A stretch of DNA of 64,000 nt, from NCBI GenBank assembly GCA_907165065.1, contig OU015525.1, forward strand, positions 31,004,037-31,068,036, read 5' to 3'. Position 1 is the first letter of the stretch; every line of letters begins with the position of its first letter. The position numbers and the translations under genes are program-made. This document shows, piece after piece, positions 25,892 to 40,373 of the stretch. The stretch comes from Caprimulgus europaeus (lineage: Eukaryota; Chordata; Aves; Caprimulgiformes; Caprimulgidae). Under the pieces are notes generated by a model that had not been told where the DNA came from, searched no databases, and saw only the letters and a program-made list of their open reading frames with translations.

Positions 25892-26372
25892 AGATTGAAA
25901 TTATGCAGAGGATTTGGGGATGGGGGAGGACAACAGCAGAACCAGTTTGCTGCAGCTGCACTGTATCACTTCCCATTTTCCCCTCCAGTTACGTGGTGTT
26001 GGGTTTTATTTTGTTGGGTTTTTTGGGTGTTGTTTTGTTTTGGGTTTTTTTTAAGAGCTTTGTATTTCAAAGTGAAGCACTTGTAGCCAAGGAAAAGCAC
26101 TAATCAAAACCTGTGTGGAGCAATAGAGAAAAAAAAAGCAAAACCAAGAACATACGACAAAGTTCTGTCTTAAGAAGTATGGAAACCAGAGCAGCTATTA
26201 GTGTTTTTCTGTAAAAGAAAGGAAACAGTTAATTTTTTTGCTAACTCTGTGATCTACTTGCTCCTTAGGATCATTTTTAACCATTTCAGTCTCTGTGCTG
26301 TGAACGTCTGTATTTGCTAAACTGGACAGTTTTTCTTTTCCTGAAACGAAGATCTCTCTTTGAAATCTTTCT

Positions 26373-26378
26373 AATAAA
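26373..26378 (+). promoter_or_regulatory. Proximal poly(A) signal AATAAA
   Basis: This is the first canonical hexamer downstream of the ZNF704 stop codon, about 480 bases away. The following 40 bases lack a clear GU-rich element, so it may be used weakly or not at all. Confidence 0.35.
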
Positions 26379-27279
26379 CACTTTAGAGTCGTATAAGCTA
26401 CAGTTTTCTCAACAAAAGCTGTACTGAGACTGGAGACTGCTAAATAATTCTCCTGATACGAATTACCATGATTATTATATATTTTTTGAAAGGGGCTGTG
26501 GGGAGGAGTTGGGATTTTCATTTGTTTGTTTATAGGAGAAAAGCAAAGTCTGAATTTACAAGAAGGACAAGCAGTGCTCCTGGAAGATTTTTGAACCAGG
26601 CACAGACCAGTGGAGTGGAACAAAGTAATTTAAGTACCAAATTGGATTTTGATCCTCCAGAGGAAGAAAAGCAGCAGTGGAAAGTCACCAGCAGGTACTG
26701 TCACAACGAGAAGTTGAGGGAAGAAATCCAGTGATGCTTGATTGGAACCTGTAAGAATATAATGGGAGTCCAGTAGCTTTTCTTGCCGCTCTCCCATTTC
26801 TGAGGGAGGACAAACAGTTGGACCAGCACATCTTAAAGAACTGGTAAATACAGCCTCTAGGATTATATGTAATACCTATTCAGGGACACGATCCAGCCCA
26901 GCAATTCTGCTCTTGCTTCCTTTTCTCTTATTTGAGAGATTGCTCTTAAGATAATAGTTTGCTCAGCTTTTTTTTTTTCTTCTATAAGAATTATTTGATG
27001 CAAAAAAATGTTAGAGAAAAGAAAATAACCCCTTTCCACAACATCATCTCAGAAAAAGAAGTACAACAGCAAAGGAGCAATGTATTTATGGTAAAAGTGC
27101 ATTTCTTCACTCATTTTGATATACAATTTAATGAGTATATCTCTACTTGCAGTGCTTGGATAGATTTGGGTACTTTAGTTTCTCTGTCCATTAGAAAGTA
27201 TACACTGGAATGCAGCAGGCTGGTGGTGTGTCTCACCTTTTATCAAATTACCATTAATTAAGGATTATTTCAATGCAAA

Positions 27280-27285
27280 AATAAA
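27280..27285 (+). promoter_or_regulatory. Candidate poly(A) signal AATAAA
   Basis: A canonical hexamer about 1.4 kb after the ZNF704 stop is followed within 20-35 bases by a modest G/T-rich stretch (GAATGTATATGG). It is a candidate alternative 3' end. Confidence 0.35.
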
Positions 27286-27474
27286 GTAAGGATTTACTAG
27301 GATATGAATGTATATGGTTAAACAATACTTGCCTGTTAAAGAAAACAAGACACCTTAAAAAAATCAAAGACAGACATAAAAGCAAAATTTTGCCTATTAG
27401 TAGAGGCTTGGAGGCCCAGAAATTCCTGGATTTTTTTTTTTCCATACTGTTTGAAATTAGACCAGATATTTTTC

Positions 27475-27493
27475 TTTTTTTTTTTTTTTTTTT
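27475..27493 (+). repeat. Poly(T) run, 19 bases
   Basis: Nineteen T residues lie in the putative 3' UTR, preceded by another T11 run at 27431-27441. Confidence 0.85.
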
Positions 27494-27952
27494 AATTGTC
27501 TAAGCTGGCTCATTCTCACTGAAATAAGGTGACTCTAAACAGCTTTCTAAAATCTGGTCCAAAGTTCACTTGATAGTTTTATTAAGCATGCATTGCTGCT
27601 TATGCCTGTGTAAAAGCACAAAATAACAATGCAGTTGTTTAGAATCTACATTATGAATTCAGTGAAGTAGCACTGAGAAGGAAAATTTGTAATAGGAGCT
27701 GCTGAAGGTTATAATATTATTTTATTTGAACAAGTTAATTGGGCAATCAGATGCCTAATTTGAGCATGCTATTTCTGCAGTTGTTTACAAATTGTGTAAT
27801 TTACATGCACAAGTGGCAAGATATGCTTGCATGCACGCATTTGCTTGATTTTTTGCTCAATTATGTTCTCTAAGTCATTTAAAAAAAAAAAAAGACTCTC
27901 AAATCTAGTAAGACCCTGAAATACATACACATATGCTTGTGTATGAGTATTT

Positions 27953-27989
27953 ATATATATAAAACTATGTTATGTAGTTTTCTATATAT
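27953..27989 (+). repeat. AT-rich inverted repeat (hairpin)
   Basis: ATATATATAAAACTA and TAGTTTTCTATATAT pair at 14 of 15 positions around a 7-base loop. In RNA this would form a stable-looking but AU-rich stem in the ZNF704 3' UTR. Low complexity makes chance possible. Confidence 0.5.
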
Positions 27990-29116
27990 GCATATAAAAA
28001 AGTCTGGGATCAACGGGGAGGAGAAAGATTGTTTTCTTTATAAATATAAAATCAAGACACTAAAGGTCAGTGGATATACATGGCCACTGTATTATCTTGT
28101 TTCCTCTTAGTAAAATGTGGGTCATGGGTTGGTTTTGGATGTTGTATTTTTTCAGTTTCCTTAGGAAAATACCTCCTAGTAATTCAGTCATTTCTTCTTC
28201 AAACACTGAGTTTGCCAGTGGTGTATTTACTTTGGTAGAACATAGAAAATTTGGGACTTTTCCAAGATACTCTTGCCAATTTGCCCCCCCTCATTTTTAC
28301 AAGCACTCTAAGACTAATTATAAAATGTTCCATAATTAATTTGACTATTGCTAGACTGACAGTATTTGCCTATATATTTGTTGTTCCCCTCCTTTTATCA
28401 TCTCCCCTTTTTGCTTTGGAGAATCTTTTTGAAAATAGTGTGTCAGATTGTATATGGTTTCTATAATGTCATGGAATTGTGAGCACCTTTCCCGAGGGCA
28501 CTTTATGAATTACTGTAATAAGATTATTCTTTATAAATGGTTGCACAAAGAGAGGTTTTGTCTCTAGACCAGATTGCCCTCTGGTACACATTTGATATGG
28601 ATTACATACAGGCACAGAATCCACAAATCATCAAAACAGGATTGAAAGTTGGTATTAACAAAACAGAGGACAGAAGTTACTTGATAGGTCCTGCCAGGAC
28701 AAAGCTAAATTACCAGTATTTTTACACAACCTTTAACCAGTAGCTGATATTAAATCAGTGTTGCATCTTGAGGCTGTGGCATTTTGATTCAAAAGTAGGC
28801 TCTCCTCAAGTTACTGTGTCTCAAGCATGGCCAGAGACAGCACGGCTGTCTCAACCTGCGTGAAGCATTCACCAGTCGCTTTGTGCTTGGAACTCAAAAT
28901 CACTTCATGTCATGCAAGCACTTCAACACCCACTGAGATCCTCTTCACCCTCCTTACACATCCAGCAAGAAAAGAAATGTCAGCAAAGCCTTTCCTGCCC
29001 TGGCAGTACTGAGTGTAATCTGGAATAACCTCTTCCATTTTTCAGTCTCTTGCTTCAGTGTTGCTTTAAGCTGCATCGCTGTCCTCCTAACATACAATTC
29101 ATCTCACGCTTCTGCG

Positions 29117-29138
29117 CCGACCCCTCTGAAAGGGTCGG
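29117..29138 (+). repeat. GC-rich perfect hairpin CCGACCC/GGGTCGG
   Basis: Seven paired bases surround an 8-base loop in an otherwise AT-rich region of the putative 3' UTR. No oligo-T tail follows and no function is known. Confidence 0.5.
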
Positions 29139-32100
29139 ATTTCTTTGTTTTTCCAAGGGAGAGCTAGTCTGAATGCTGTGGTCCTTTATTGTCATCGGTA
29201 CTCACCACTTCCCCGGTTTTGGTTTCTCTGTGGGAGGTAGGTCATCGTCTCTGACCTCCTGGAGAAGTCAGAGAGAACAGCCTGAACGCATCACGCAGTC
29301 TCTGTGTGCTACAGGGATTTGGACCTGGGTTCATTTGTGTCAAGAGTCAGAACTTCCCCCTGAGATATAAAAATGGAAGCATCTATTTTATTGGGTTTAA
29401 CCACATATTAGTATTGATGCTGGTAACAGAAACTGCCAACATCAGTATCAGAGTGGAAGTCAACTGTATAGATCCCAGATATTTTTCTTCAAGAGTTTTC
29501 TTGCTGTAGCAAAGCTATTTCCCACTTCCCTATTTACCCCAAAAGATCTGGAAGGAAGAGATAATTTTAAAAGTGGAAAATTTTAATGTCAATTTTAAAA
29601 ATGTGACTATGCTTCAACTGCTCCTAGATGAAGCTGTTGGATGTTTTAAACTCAGATCATCTTAGTCATAAAATGGTTTCCACCCAAAACAATGTGCCTG
29701 ATTCTCTAGTGCCTTGCACAGATGTAACAGGATACCCAAGATGCAAAGTGAGCAAAAACTCTTCCATTCCAGTTTGTAGGTTTACGCTTGCTTTTAACCA
29801 ATACCTAGCAGGTATCTGCTGTCATGTAAGCCAGACCTGCAAGCCCTGCGTGTGTGAATAAGCTGAGCTGAATGCCTGTCTGTTGAATTACTTTTTCCAA
29901 ATCACTAGCGTGGTATGAAGGTTAGCTATCTAATGATCTGCAGATTTCTTGCACCCATTTGCTATCACCAACATCACTTTCTTCATTCCTTCTCCCCTTC
30001 ATTTTGTTAAGATAATGACTAGGTGGGCAACTCAACAGGAGGAAGAGCTTTAGCAAGTTCTTGTAGAACCTGCATGTAAAGAATGGATTCCAGCTCCATG
30101 CAATATGCCAGATGTCCTTGTCACTGGCTATTTATTTTTTCATTCATTCTGATCCAGTGAGTTGAGATGCATTTCTATTTCTTGCTATGGTCTGGGACCA
30201 GCTAGAGTGGCCCAGCCAGGAATTCGGGACAATCACTGTAAGTGTGTCAATACAATGTGATTTCTTTCTTGTCCTGCCTGCAAATATGTTGAAACACCAT
30301 CTCAGAAAGAGCACATGAAATGAGAGGCTTGCTAGCAACGTGCCAAGACATAAGAGGTTGCCAGTGAGGCTTGTTTCTCTTGTTTCAGACTTCAGTCGTC
30401 TGTTGGATAATTTGTGCTGCGCCTTTTCTTAGACATATTTTGATAAGGAAACATTTGTAAAGTCTCGTCTTGGTCTTATATTTACTTTATTCAGTCTTCC
30501 TCTAAAGTGGTGGCACTGGAACTGAGACCTAATATGGAGTAGGGGATTTAAACTGCATTTGTCAGGATTTTTTTCTGTGGGCTGTTGCAGAGCATCCTAG
30601 CATAGATTTTGTTCAAGTGTGAGTTCAGGAGAGTTTTATGGCAGCTTTAGCAAAATAGCTAGAAAGTAAGTCATGAGCAAAAATTAATCAAACTGAGGGT
30701 TTAAATACATTTTGTATTTGCTAGACATAAGCAGCCCTTGTCTGCATCTATGTGGAGCTTGTAAAATGCAAAAAAGCCATTTTACACCTCTAGTTGCTGG
30801 TGCCCACTTGAACTGTTTTTTCCATCTTAGACTACAGTGCTTTCGCATTGGCCATGCTCTCACTTCTATCCAAATGCAAGATTAAAGAAGATGTGTATCT
30901 TCTCTTGCAGCTTTTTGTGTTTGTTCCTCAGCCAGAAAGACACTGATCAAGTTCTTTGTGCCTCACACAGACCATTTTTAATCGCGATCCAGAAAGGCCC
31001 TGAAAACAGAAATCCGTCTGTTTCTGGTGGCACCAAGCAAAATAAAATATCGTTTGCTCCTGTGCTTGCTCGTACTCACAGCAAGAATTCATTTGGCCAG
31101 TCAGCTGCTGAAATGTAAGGGAATGGATAAATTTAGTAACAAGCCAGTTTCTGCTTTAAAAAAAAAAGAAAAATCTTAACACCAGGAGTTTTTTCCTCCC
31201 ATGTTTGAGTCTGAACGCGAGATCTCTAATATGCCCTTGAGGGAAATTAATTTAGCAAAAGAAATGCTGTCTCAGCTTTCCTATTATTTGGGCATATACA
31301 GAGTATTTTATTTATGAGATAAGGTTTCAAGTTTGAATCCAAATGCTTGATGTAATTCAGTGCTAAAGATGGGCTCGAACATTTTAAAATGTTTGAGTGC
31401 TAGTGTTTACCATTTGCCAATCCTCTTAAAAATTCAGGTTTGACTTTGGAGTCCTTATCTTAGTATGTTATACCCTGCAGCAATTAGTATATGATATGTA
31501 ATGGTCAGATAAAAAAAAATTCTTAAAATGTTTGTAAAAAACTGCCTTGGGAAGACAGAAAAAAAAAGAGAGAGTTAATACAAATTTCCTCAGGGAACAT
31601 AAGAAGGCTGCAAAGGCAGGATGGAGGTTTGTTTGAATGAAAGATGGTGAAGAAATTTATTTTTATTTCTATTCTAGGTAAAATTTAAAGAGCAGTATGT
31701 CACTACTTGAATCACTAAAATTAGAAGGAAGCAGTAATTAGTGAACATGGTCTTGCTTAATGCTATACCCTATGAAGTTGCAACTAGGAAAATAAAGCAT
31801 ATTAGATGATATAAAAATATAGAAAATAAGCTTGAACCATAACCTAATTATAACATAAATCTATACATTTGTATAAATCTTTTCAGGATTAACTGTAAAT
31901 ATAAAGGCTTCTGATTTCTATAGTTACTTGGTTAAAGTATACTTTGTCTATATTTGGATTATTTCTTACCAAATTACTTCAGCAAGCAAAAAAAAGCTAA
32001 CATGATATCCTGGAGGTGTTGAATACTCCACTTTGCAAAGGGCTAATTCTACATGAAATTAAAAGAAAACCACTACATTTTTTTCTTCATATCTGCAAAG

Positions 32101-35100
32101 GTATCAGCTTCAGGAAACCCAAGGTTTTATTGAACCATGTTAACTGGTATTTTGAAGGAATACATATGCAAATTCTCAAATTTTTATATATTTGTATGCA
32201 AATAAATTTTTGGTCCATAATAATTTTTTCTAACAACTCTTTTTCCTGTGTACAGGGACTCCATTCTGCAAATTCCCAAATGTGTGTTCTGAAGTAAATA
32301 AAAATCAGAATCTTCAGCATTAGGAACTAAAAATATAAAAAGCACCTGGCATCAGAATTCTTAGTATCAGTATTTAACTGTAGCAATTAATTCTTACAGT
32401 GATGCCAACAACTCTTTCAGGGAAGGGGAGCATGTAATCTATAAATTAGCAAGTATGGCTGCACAGAGCTGTCACTACTGATATTCCAAGAATAAAATGT
32501 GGGCTGAGGTTCACCAGAGCACTCACGTGTGTGTTTAACTTCACGTGCGGAGTTTGTTGATCAGACTCTCTGTGTTTCTGAGTTAGGCACATCTTTTTGT
32601 GCCCTTCTGAACTCAGGCCTTGGCAAGAGCAGATACTCTTTAAGAGCTTTGTTTGAAATATGCACTTTGTAAGACAATCTATCTTTTTCTGATTTTATGC
32701 AATTTATCTTGTATTTAGAAGACCAGACAAATGTAGAAAATCTTTTTTTTTAAAATTATTTTTTGCATTGCAGAAGGAAAGTGAGAAAGAAGGCATGTGT
32801 AACTGTACATTGGAGCACGTGAAAGCATTGCTTAGGTTTGTAAAAGGTGTCTATTTGCCACCAATCTCAAAGGAACTTCACTGAGCACATCAGAAGAAAA
32901 AATGCATGACAAGCAGGTCATGTTGTATAAATTCCTACAGTTCCGTCCGTGTTCCCTGTACGCTCAACACCCCTCTAGGCGACTGGAGATATAGGAGCTC
33001 TCAGTGTGCAAGGGAATAAGTAAATTTACCTAAAAACTTTAGGAATAATGTGCTTTTAAGCCACAAATGATGATGTGTCTGTGTAATTTTTAGTGTTAAA
33101 AGAGAATAGACAGTAGCCTTATTAACAAGGTGCAATACTTAAAAAGGGCTAAATTATGGAATCAAGTGGTGTGTGTTTGTACATCTCTGCAAAATGTGCA
33201 CTTTTTTAAAACTGACTTTTATAGCACTGGGATCTTATTACCTCTCCGAAATGATAATGTTGGTATAATTTTATAACCATGTAGTACACATTAGGAAACA
33301 GGATTTGGGATTTTCTAAGGACCAAAAGGAGGAGAGGGGGAATTGTAAATCACATAGACTACCGGTATAATGTTTTACATGGCAGAAGTAACCTGAAACA
33401 CCTTTACAAAGCTATACAAGTTCTGGATTACTGAAAGAAAAAAATATATTGTCCTTGGTTATAGAGATAGTTTAGTCTGAAATTTCCCATGGTGTCGTGA
33501 AAATGCCTTCTTCAGTGTTTGCTTTGTCTCTTGCATTTTATTATTGGGTTTTATTTGTTTGTGTTCTGATTGTGAAGACATTCCTAAACTACCAGTACTT
33601 GGCTGGAAATGGTATTCTTTTGAAAATAACTTTCAAAATGGAGTTTTCTTCCCCATGCTCTTCAGTCTGAATGAGATCATACAACACGATCTGCTCCAGC
33701 TTATATGGAGAGTTCATGCAAGCAGAAGGTTATATAGGGAGAGATTATGTTGAAGGTTCATTGTTCAGTTGAGTAGGGCTTGAACAATCAGACTAAAAGC
33801 CCCACTCACGTATTTCTTCTCTCCATCTGCACTGTGAGATCAACACGATACAGGTTGCCAAGTATGATGTATCTTGCTATCTTACACCTTTTTTTTGCTG
33901 TTAAATAATGACATACACATCATTTTCCCATCTCTCTCACTGTTTTTGTCATATGCTCAGAGTCCAGAATTAACTGAAAGACAGAAATAATCAGGTCTGT
34001 TGAACAGAAGGCTGTTTGGTTCTTTCCCTGTTTGACTGACTTCTAGCAAAGGGCCGGAGGACAAACTCAAATTTAGAGACATTAGTCAAAAGAGACTTGA
34101 GCTACTCGGGTAAGACCTGAAACAAAATTGCTCAGAATTGGATCCTAGTAGGAGGAAATTAGTTTTAAGCAGTCAGTTACAAAAGGTTTTGTATTTTTTT
34201 TTAAATTACAAGCCTGATAACAAGTTACAATTAAGAGCAAAATGCAGATAGCATTGTAACTAGGTGAGCCCTCCAAGCATTACAGATTTTCTCAGGAGAC
34301 CTACAGTTACTCCCATGAATAACTGCACTGATTAGGACCGCTCACATGGTGAACGGTTGTAGAACGAAGGCACTTGGGTTTTCCTCTGTTTGACTATTTC
34401 CACTGGAATTGGGAGTGTGAAATTGTGAATTTCTGCTTGTGGGTGCTTGAAAAGAGAGTTTTGCCGTTAGGCTTTGTGAGAGGGATGGATACATACCCAG
34501 CCACCTTTGCATGGCTGTTGGAAGATGTTGGCTCAGTTTCTAGTAATACCAAAGTGGCAGCACTTTGAATGTGTCAGTGGCAGATTTAAGAGCTGTTAAG
34601 CACGTGGTATTCAGCCTGTAATCCATCCTACTGATACAGGCCCAGGGAGAAGGAGGTTTCTCAGAATGGGATCCAGGATAGCCAACCTGTCCTCAAGGGA
34701 GTGGCCACCATAGTCCGTGTGCTGTCAGCTGAAGCGAGTGCTCCGTCTGTTGTGTGCAGCTTGAGAGAGGTGGTTGTCTGCATTAATTCATGACCCACAG
34801 TACAGAACGCTCCTTTGAAGAGTATTCTTTCTTTCAGAGATTAAAATAAAACTGTTAGAGAACTTCTATGTTGCAGAAGGTCACTGAAGAAATGACAGTA
34901 TTGTCAGAGCTGAAATTGGAAGTGGTAGTTTCTCTCCTTACAGAGCCATGCTGTGGCTCCCCGGGTGGCTGGTAGTAGCGTGCTCCTGCCTGGGCTCTTG
35001 TGGAGCCCTGTAACCCTAACTTAAGTCCTTTTCCCAAGACTTGCTGGAACCCAGCAGAGAGCCCTGAAATCAGGCAAATATGAGTTTGACCCCCAGGTAG

Positions 35101-36697
35101 AGGAGGGTCTTTCCAACTCTTTCCCAACTCTTCCACTTTCTAAGCACATCTTTTGTTAGTAGACTTTTATAAAGGGTCCCCGCGGCATTTCCAGCACAGC
35201 AGCTGCCACCCCTGCATTTGCAAGGAACCAGACATTGTCTTTGTTAGTTATGGGGTTTTGGAAATATTATTTTAGATTTGGATCTCTACATTTCACTTAA
35301 CACTATAGTTCCACAGCAGGTTGAGTTGGCATAAGCTTGTGCTACTGTGGAGAGAGCTGTTCCTGCCTAGCCCCTGGTAGAGATATTTCTAGGGAGAAGT
35401 ATCCCAGGTTATGCTGGCTTGAGCCACTCCTAAAAGTGTAGGTCTATATAAAATGCCTAAAGACTAGATCAGTATGTGGCTTGCAGGGTTTGTTCCTCTG
35501 CTCTACATGTGGCAGGGATGATAATAATATCCCACCTTGTCTTGGCTGGAGTCTCATTAAGGGCCTGGGCTTGCACATACTCCTACAGCAGCTAGCTCAG
35601 AAGAGCTCCACCAACAGCTGGTTGCTTTGCACTACTAGAATACCATTAAACCAGCACTGGTTTTCGTATGAAATGGAGCCTGTAGGGGAAGAAAAGAGGA
35701 GTTCGTTCCATAGTGGTATATACAGTGAGTCTTAAGATTACATCTTAACTGCCATGGTTTTCCTAAACAGACATTGGAGGAGTTAAGGGAAATGAAAAGC
35801 AACCTTACTGGACCTTGCTCCTCCCCTGACCCCAGGGGCATCCAGGAGCCAGGCTAGTGTTATTCAGGGTAACTCAGGCCATGCCAGGTTTACTGGGGGG
35901 TTGGGGAGCTGTGATCTCTGCATGAGACCTCTTGGCCACAGGAAACCAGGGAATGCTTCTTCAGACGTGGTGGCAAATAGGAAAGATCCTCAGCGGCTTT
36001 GCTAGTGCAGTTTTTTAGCCTCTTTTTATTCTAGCATCAGTGTGGTAGCGTTGGGAATGCTGGGGGAAAGGTGGAAGTTCATGAGGTGACTGAAGGAAAA
36101 GATCTGTCAGCATCAATTGCACTATGTTTTTTTTAAACTGTGTGAAAAAAAGCAATTATGTTTTCTTGTCATCTGCTACTGATACATTATTTCATATAAG
36201 AAGAGTATTTCCATCACAGAAGAGAGTGAATTTAGCACAAGTTAAGCAGCTGTGGGAAAACAAAAGCCCAATTGCCCAGTTTTTATGAATACAGGATTTC
36301 TAATAGGCTGTGCTTGTATGGGACTGCAGTGTTTAGACTCGTGCATCCTTCTGTCTCACTTCAGCCACAAAAGGGAAATATCTGCCTGCATGTATTATTC
36401 TTCCTTTGTTTCATATCAAATATTGTTTTGGAGAATACAAAGTAAATTTAAGCTCTTTTTTAAAAACATGTTTTCTGCATTATTATTTTTAGAACCAGAG
36501 CATTTCCTCTTTCACTCAGTGTAAAACTACTGAGCTTTAATTTGTTCTGTATTGCACTTTATATATTTTTTTCACTTTGTGGGCCATGTATTTTTGATAT
36601 ACAAAACAGTAAAGGTTTTGTTAATCTATTTTTAACTAGAAACTAACCATGAAACTAAGATATTTCTATAAAAATGCAAGTTCCATAAAATACAGCA

Positions 36698-36703
36698 AAT
36701 AAA
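36698..36703 (+). promoter_or_regulatory. Candidate poly(A) signal AATAAA
   Basis: A canonical hexamer lies in an AT-rich block about 10.8 kb after the stop codon. The downstream sequence (CTGCTGAGGTCAGAG) is only weakly GU-rich. Confidence 0.25.
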
Positions 36704-39700
36704 CTGCTGAGGTCAGAGACATTTTTAATGATAGATTGAGAAATATCATAGCTTCTGAAATTATTTACCATTTGCAAAATTAAATACATTAATGGATAGG
36801 ATGGTTTAAAATGAAACATGAATGAGCAGGAGACAAACTTCTAGACATTGAATTTGCTTATATGCAAAACCTGCATTAGTTTAATTGATATGGGTCTTAA
36901 AAAAATTAGCATAATCTAGTTTAAAGTATAAAACTAATAAGCTAGGTGAAAACAGAAAGAGCTCACATTAAAACTGAAATCAGTTTAACTTAATTGCCAA
37001 AGAGGTAGGTTTGTCACTGCACTGGAGCAATGCTGTGTAGTGGGCAGTTTGAGAAGCTCCTTGTCTGTGAAGGAGCTGAACTCGTGCAGGTACAAGACAC
37101 CACCAGAAGCTGTATGTGAGCATCTGGTTTCCTGCTTTAAACAGTAGCTGTCCAGTGCTTACAGGCCCACTTCCAGGCTGACAATGGTATTTCCATTTGG
37201 TTTTTGCTGCCTTTATCCCCTGTAATTTTGGGATCAGGTGTCCTAAAGACAATCTTCTTGTTCCTAAATGAGCTAATGAAGAATTTGTCTTCCCTCTGAT
37301 TTTGGTATTAAACTTGCAGCCCTGATACTCTTGCATGTAGTTTAGCTTAAGAATTTTTAGATGCCAGTTTCAGTGCTTTAAACAAAGAACAGCTACTCTA
37401 CCCCAGCACTGAATCCCTTGAAATCTTGTGAAGTATACTGAAAAATAAAAAGACCTTTTTTACTTTCACTTTGTCCAAATGCCTTATTCCAAATCACACC
37501 TAGAAAAGTGGAAGTCTGCAGTGACTAGAAAGCCAGGCATGTGGCAGTAAAGGGAGGGGAGACAGAGAGGCATGGATGCTCTCTCTTCCCAGGGTGAGTC
37601 CTTCCTGGGCTCCCCTATCACAGGCTATTGAGCATGTGTGCACAGACCATAGACAGCTCTGAAGTCCTTGACACCGTGGTGTGAAGTCCCTGCCAAAGTG
37701 CTTTGTCAACCACCTCCCAGAGGCCCCAGTTCTTTTTAAGAAACCTTCAGACATTCTGCATTATAATTTCTGCATCCATAGGTAAAAGTGAAAGCTCACC
37801 GCTGCTCCAATAGCACAAGTACAGTCCCACCTTGAGTTGCAACGGTATCATCTTGGCATTTTTATCAAGCTTCAGTTTTGCATAAAAAAAGATGTGCAGG
37901 ATCCAGGTATTTCTGCATGCTGTAAAGCTGTTTTGTCCTCTCAGGGACTAACAGGAGTCCTTGGAGCATGGCAGGCAAGCTGCGTGCTTAACGTTGGTGA
38001 GCACCGTGGTAGCTGAGCTAAGAGAAAGCATAGATGAGTGTTATGTGGGCATCCTACCACAGAGATTAGTGCTGCACACACTGCTTCACACTGCAGTTGT
38101 GAAAAAATCAAGCTTGAAACCCTTGCATCAAGCACAGAATGTCTTTGAAAACTCAGTTTGTGTTTGGCTGAGGAGCAGGAGCAGTAACAGGCCTGCTCCA
38201 AAGTGTCAGCCCATCAGGCACCTCAAGTAACTGTTCAGTTGCGCAATTAGTTTCTGTATGTTCTTGTATTTTCGGAGGAAAGCTTAAAAAAGAGACTTTT
38301 GCATGTAGACAGATGCTCCTTCGCAATCTGATTTCATTCTGCCCTCTGGGGGCAGCCTGTGGGCCAGCACAGCAGATTTAGGTAAGTGACTTCCACATAG
38401 CAAAAAACTGTTTCTTATTAGAAGCAGGTGCTTTTAATTTTTTTTTTCCTCTTTAAGATTAGAAAAAAGGCAGAACAACAAAATGCCACCGTGCAGATCT
38501 TTGTTAAACTCTCACTGTCTCTGTAGCACTGACAGTTGGGGAAAACTCCTGAATTCAGAGGACCTTGGCTGTAACTCATCCAAAAGCCTCTGCAGTCTAT
38601 TGCACTGAAACTGTTTTAGTGCTGTATGAAAACATGCAGACCTGGGCTCTCCAAAATTTGTCTAGGAATTTTGCTGTTACTTTATATATAACACAAAAAA
38701 GTGTTAAAATCTGTGTCTGCATCTGAGTCGATTGCGCCTGCTGAACCCAGAGCACTGCCGATAGGCTTCAGGTATGTAGGGAGTCATTCTCAGTACAAGT
38801 CATGATGCCCCAAACATTGCAAATATTTTTCTTAAATTAAAAACATTTGTGAAATTTGCAATGTGTATATTAATGCCTGAAAGTCTGTGAAAGTAATTGA
38901 GTTAAAATATCAAGAAGTGCTTGCACTTGAAACTTTAAGACTACTGAATTACTAATTTGCTAAGTTCTAGCTCCCAAGTTTTACTAATGTACTAAACCAG
39001 CTTTGGACAGAGTAACTTTTTCTAAAAATTGAGAAGGAATGTTTTTTCTCAAGCTTTTCAAGTAATTCAGGTAATTATTAGTTTGTTTCTCGTCACTGGG
39101 TTTTAGAATGAGCAAATCTCATCTTCTTGCACTTCTAATATTCATTGTTTGTATGGAAAAAAAATTTTCTGCCTTATCATTTCTCAGTGAATGATCAGTT
39201 CACTAGCTCTAGGCAGTGTTTCTTCACTTAGATTAAAAAATATGTTGTGATAAATTTAGTCTCCTCCTTGTAAATCCTGATTATCAGGTTATTATATTTT
39301 TTCTAGCTTCAAAAATGGTTTGGTACAATTTTCATAGATACAGTCGAATAAAAATTGCAAAGAAGAATCTTAAGTAATCTAACACGTACATTAACCACTT
39401 TTTTTTGGAAGTAAAAATTAAGAACATGAAGAAACATGAAGTATCATTAACAAGGTTCATTACTGAATCTTGATTAGTAAAAAGCAGTAATCTTTGTTAA
39501 AATTACATTTAGTTGCAAACCACTGTGTTTCAGTATCACAAGTGAGAAAGCAGTTTTTCTTCAGAAAAAGCACAAATGGAAACCAAGATCAAAATAGATG
39601 ATTTAAACCAAGATTTCCTCCTTGCCTTTCAGCCCATCCTGCCTGGTACATTACTGTTGTTATGTTCAGGGATGCTCAGGACAACAGACATTCCTCATGG

Positions 39701-40058
39701 GAAGCAGCTAGGTTCCAAAGTGTTAACTTGAAATAAAAGCAAAAGTGAGCAAACACACGGAATTTTCTGAATACTAGCTCAGCTATTGCCAAAAAAGCAC
39801 TACTTGCTACTGAACTAGAATTTCAGCATTTTATAAGAGTTGGCTTTTAATCTAGCTCACCCACCATAGTTAAAACCAGATTTCTGTTGGTTTGCTTATT
39901 TGTCTTACAGGGCTTATATTTGTTAATAAACCTCAGAGCAGTGTACACCAATACTCACGTGGCCACAGTTGAATTGGAATCTCTTGAAATCCCGAAATCT
40001 GTTATAGGTTATTACAGAAACAACAGTCTTTGAATGAAAAAATACTTAAGCTTATCTC

Positions 40059-40079
40059 AAAAAAAAAAAAAAAAAAAAA
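40059..40079 (+). repeat. Poly(A) run, 21 bases
   Basis: An uninterrupted A21 tract lies about 300 bases before a GC-rich patch. No retrotransposon body is recognisable directly upstream. Confidence 0.85.
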
Positions 40080-40373
40080 TCCAGAAGCATCTCATTCTTA
40101 ATTTGGGAAATGCCATTCAGTTACCATTAACTCACAAAACGTGTGCTTAGCTGCTCTCCTGTAGCTTTGTCAGGTTGTATTTTTGTTGAAAGCAGATGGT
40201 GATTAAACTACATAGCAAAGAACCTTCCTTTGATCTTTGTAAAAGAATGTATATGTGCAAACTATGCATTTTCATACAGCTGCACACTGTATCTTGAATC
40301 AATTCAATTCCAACCTTTTCCCCTAGGTTAGCAACCTCCAAACTTCAGGAGCTGAAGGTGCTGAAATTAGCAT

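Noticed and set aside
26198..26623. 141-codon minus-strand open frame after ZNF704
   Set aside because: It is antisense to the start of the 3' UTR, low in complexity, and has no family resemblance.
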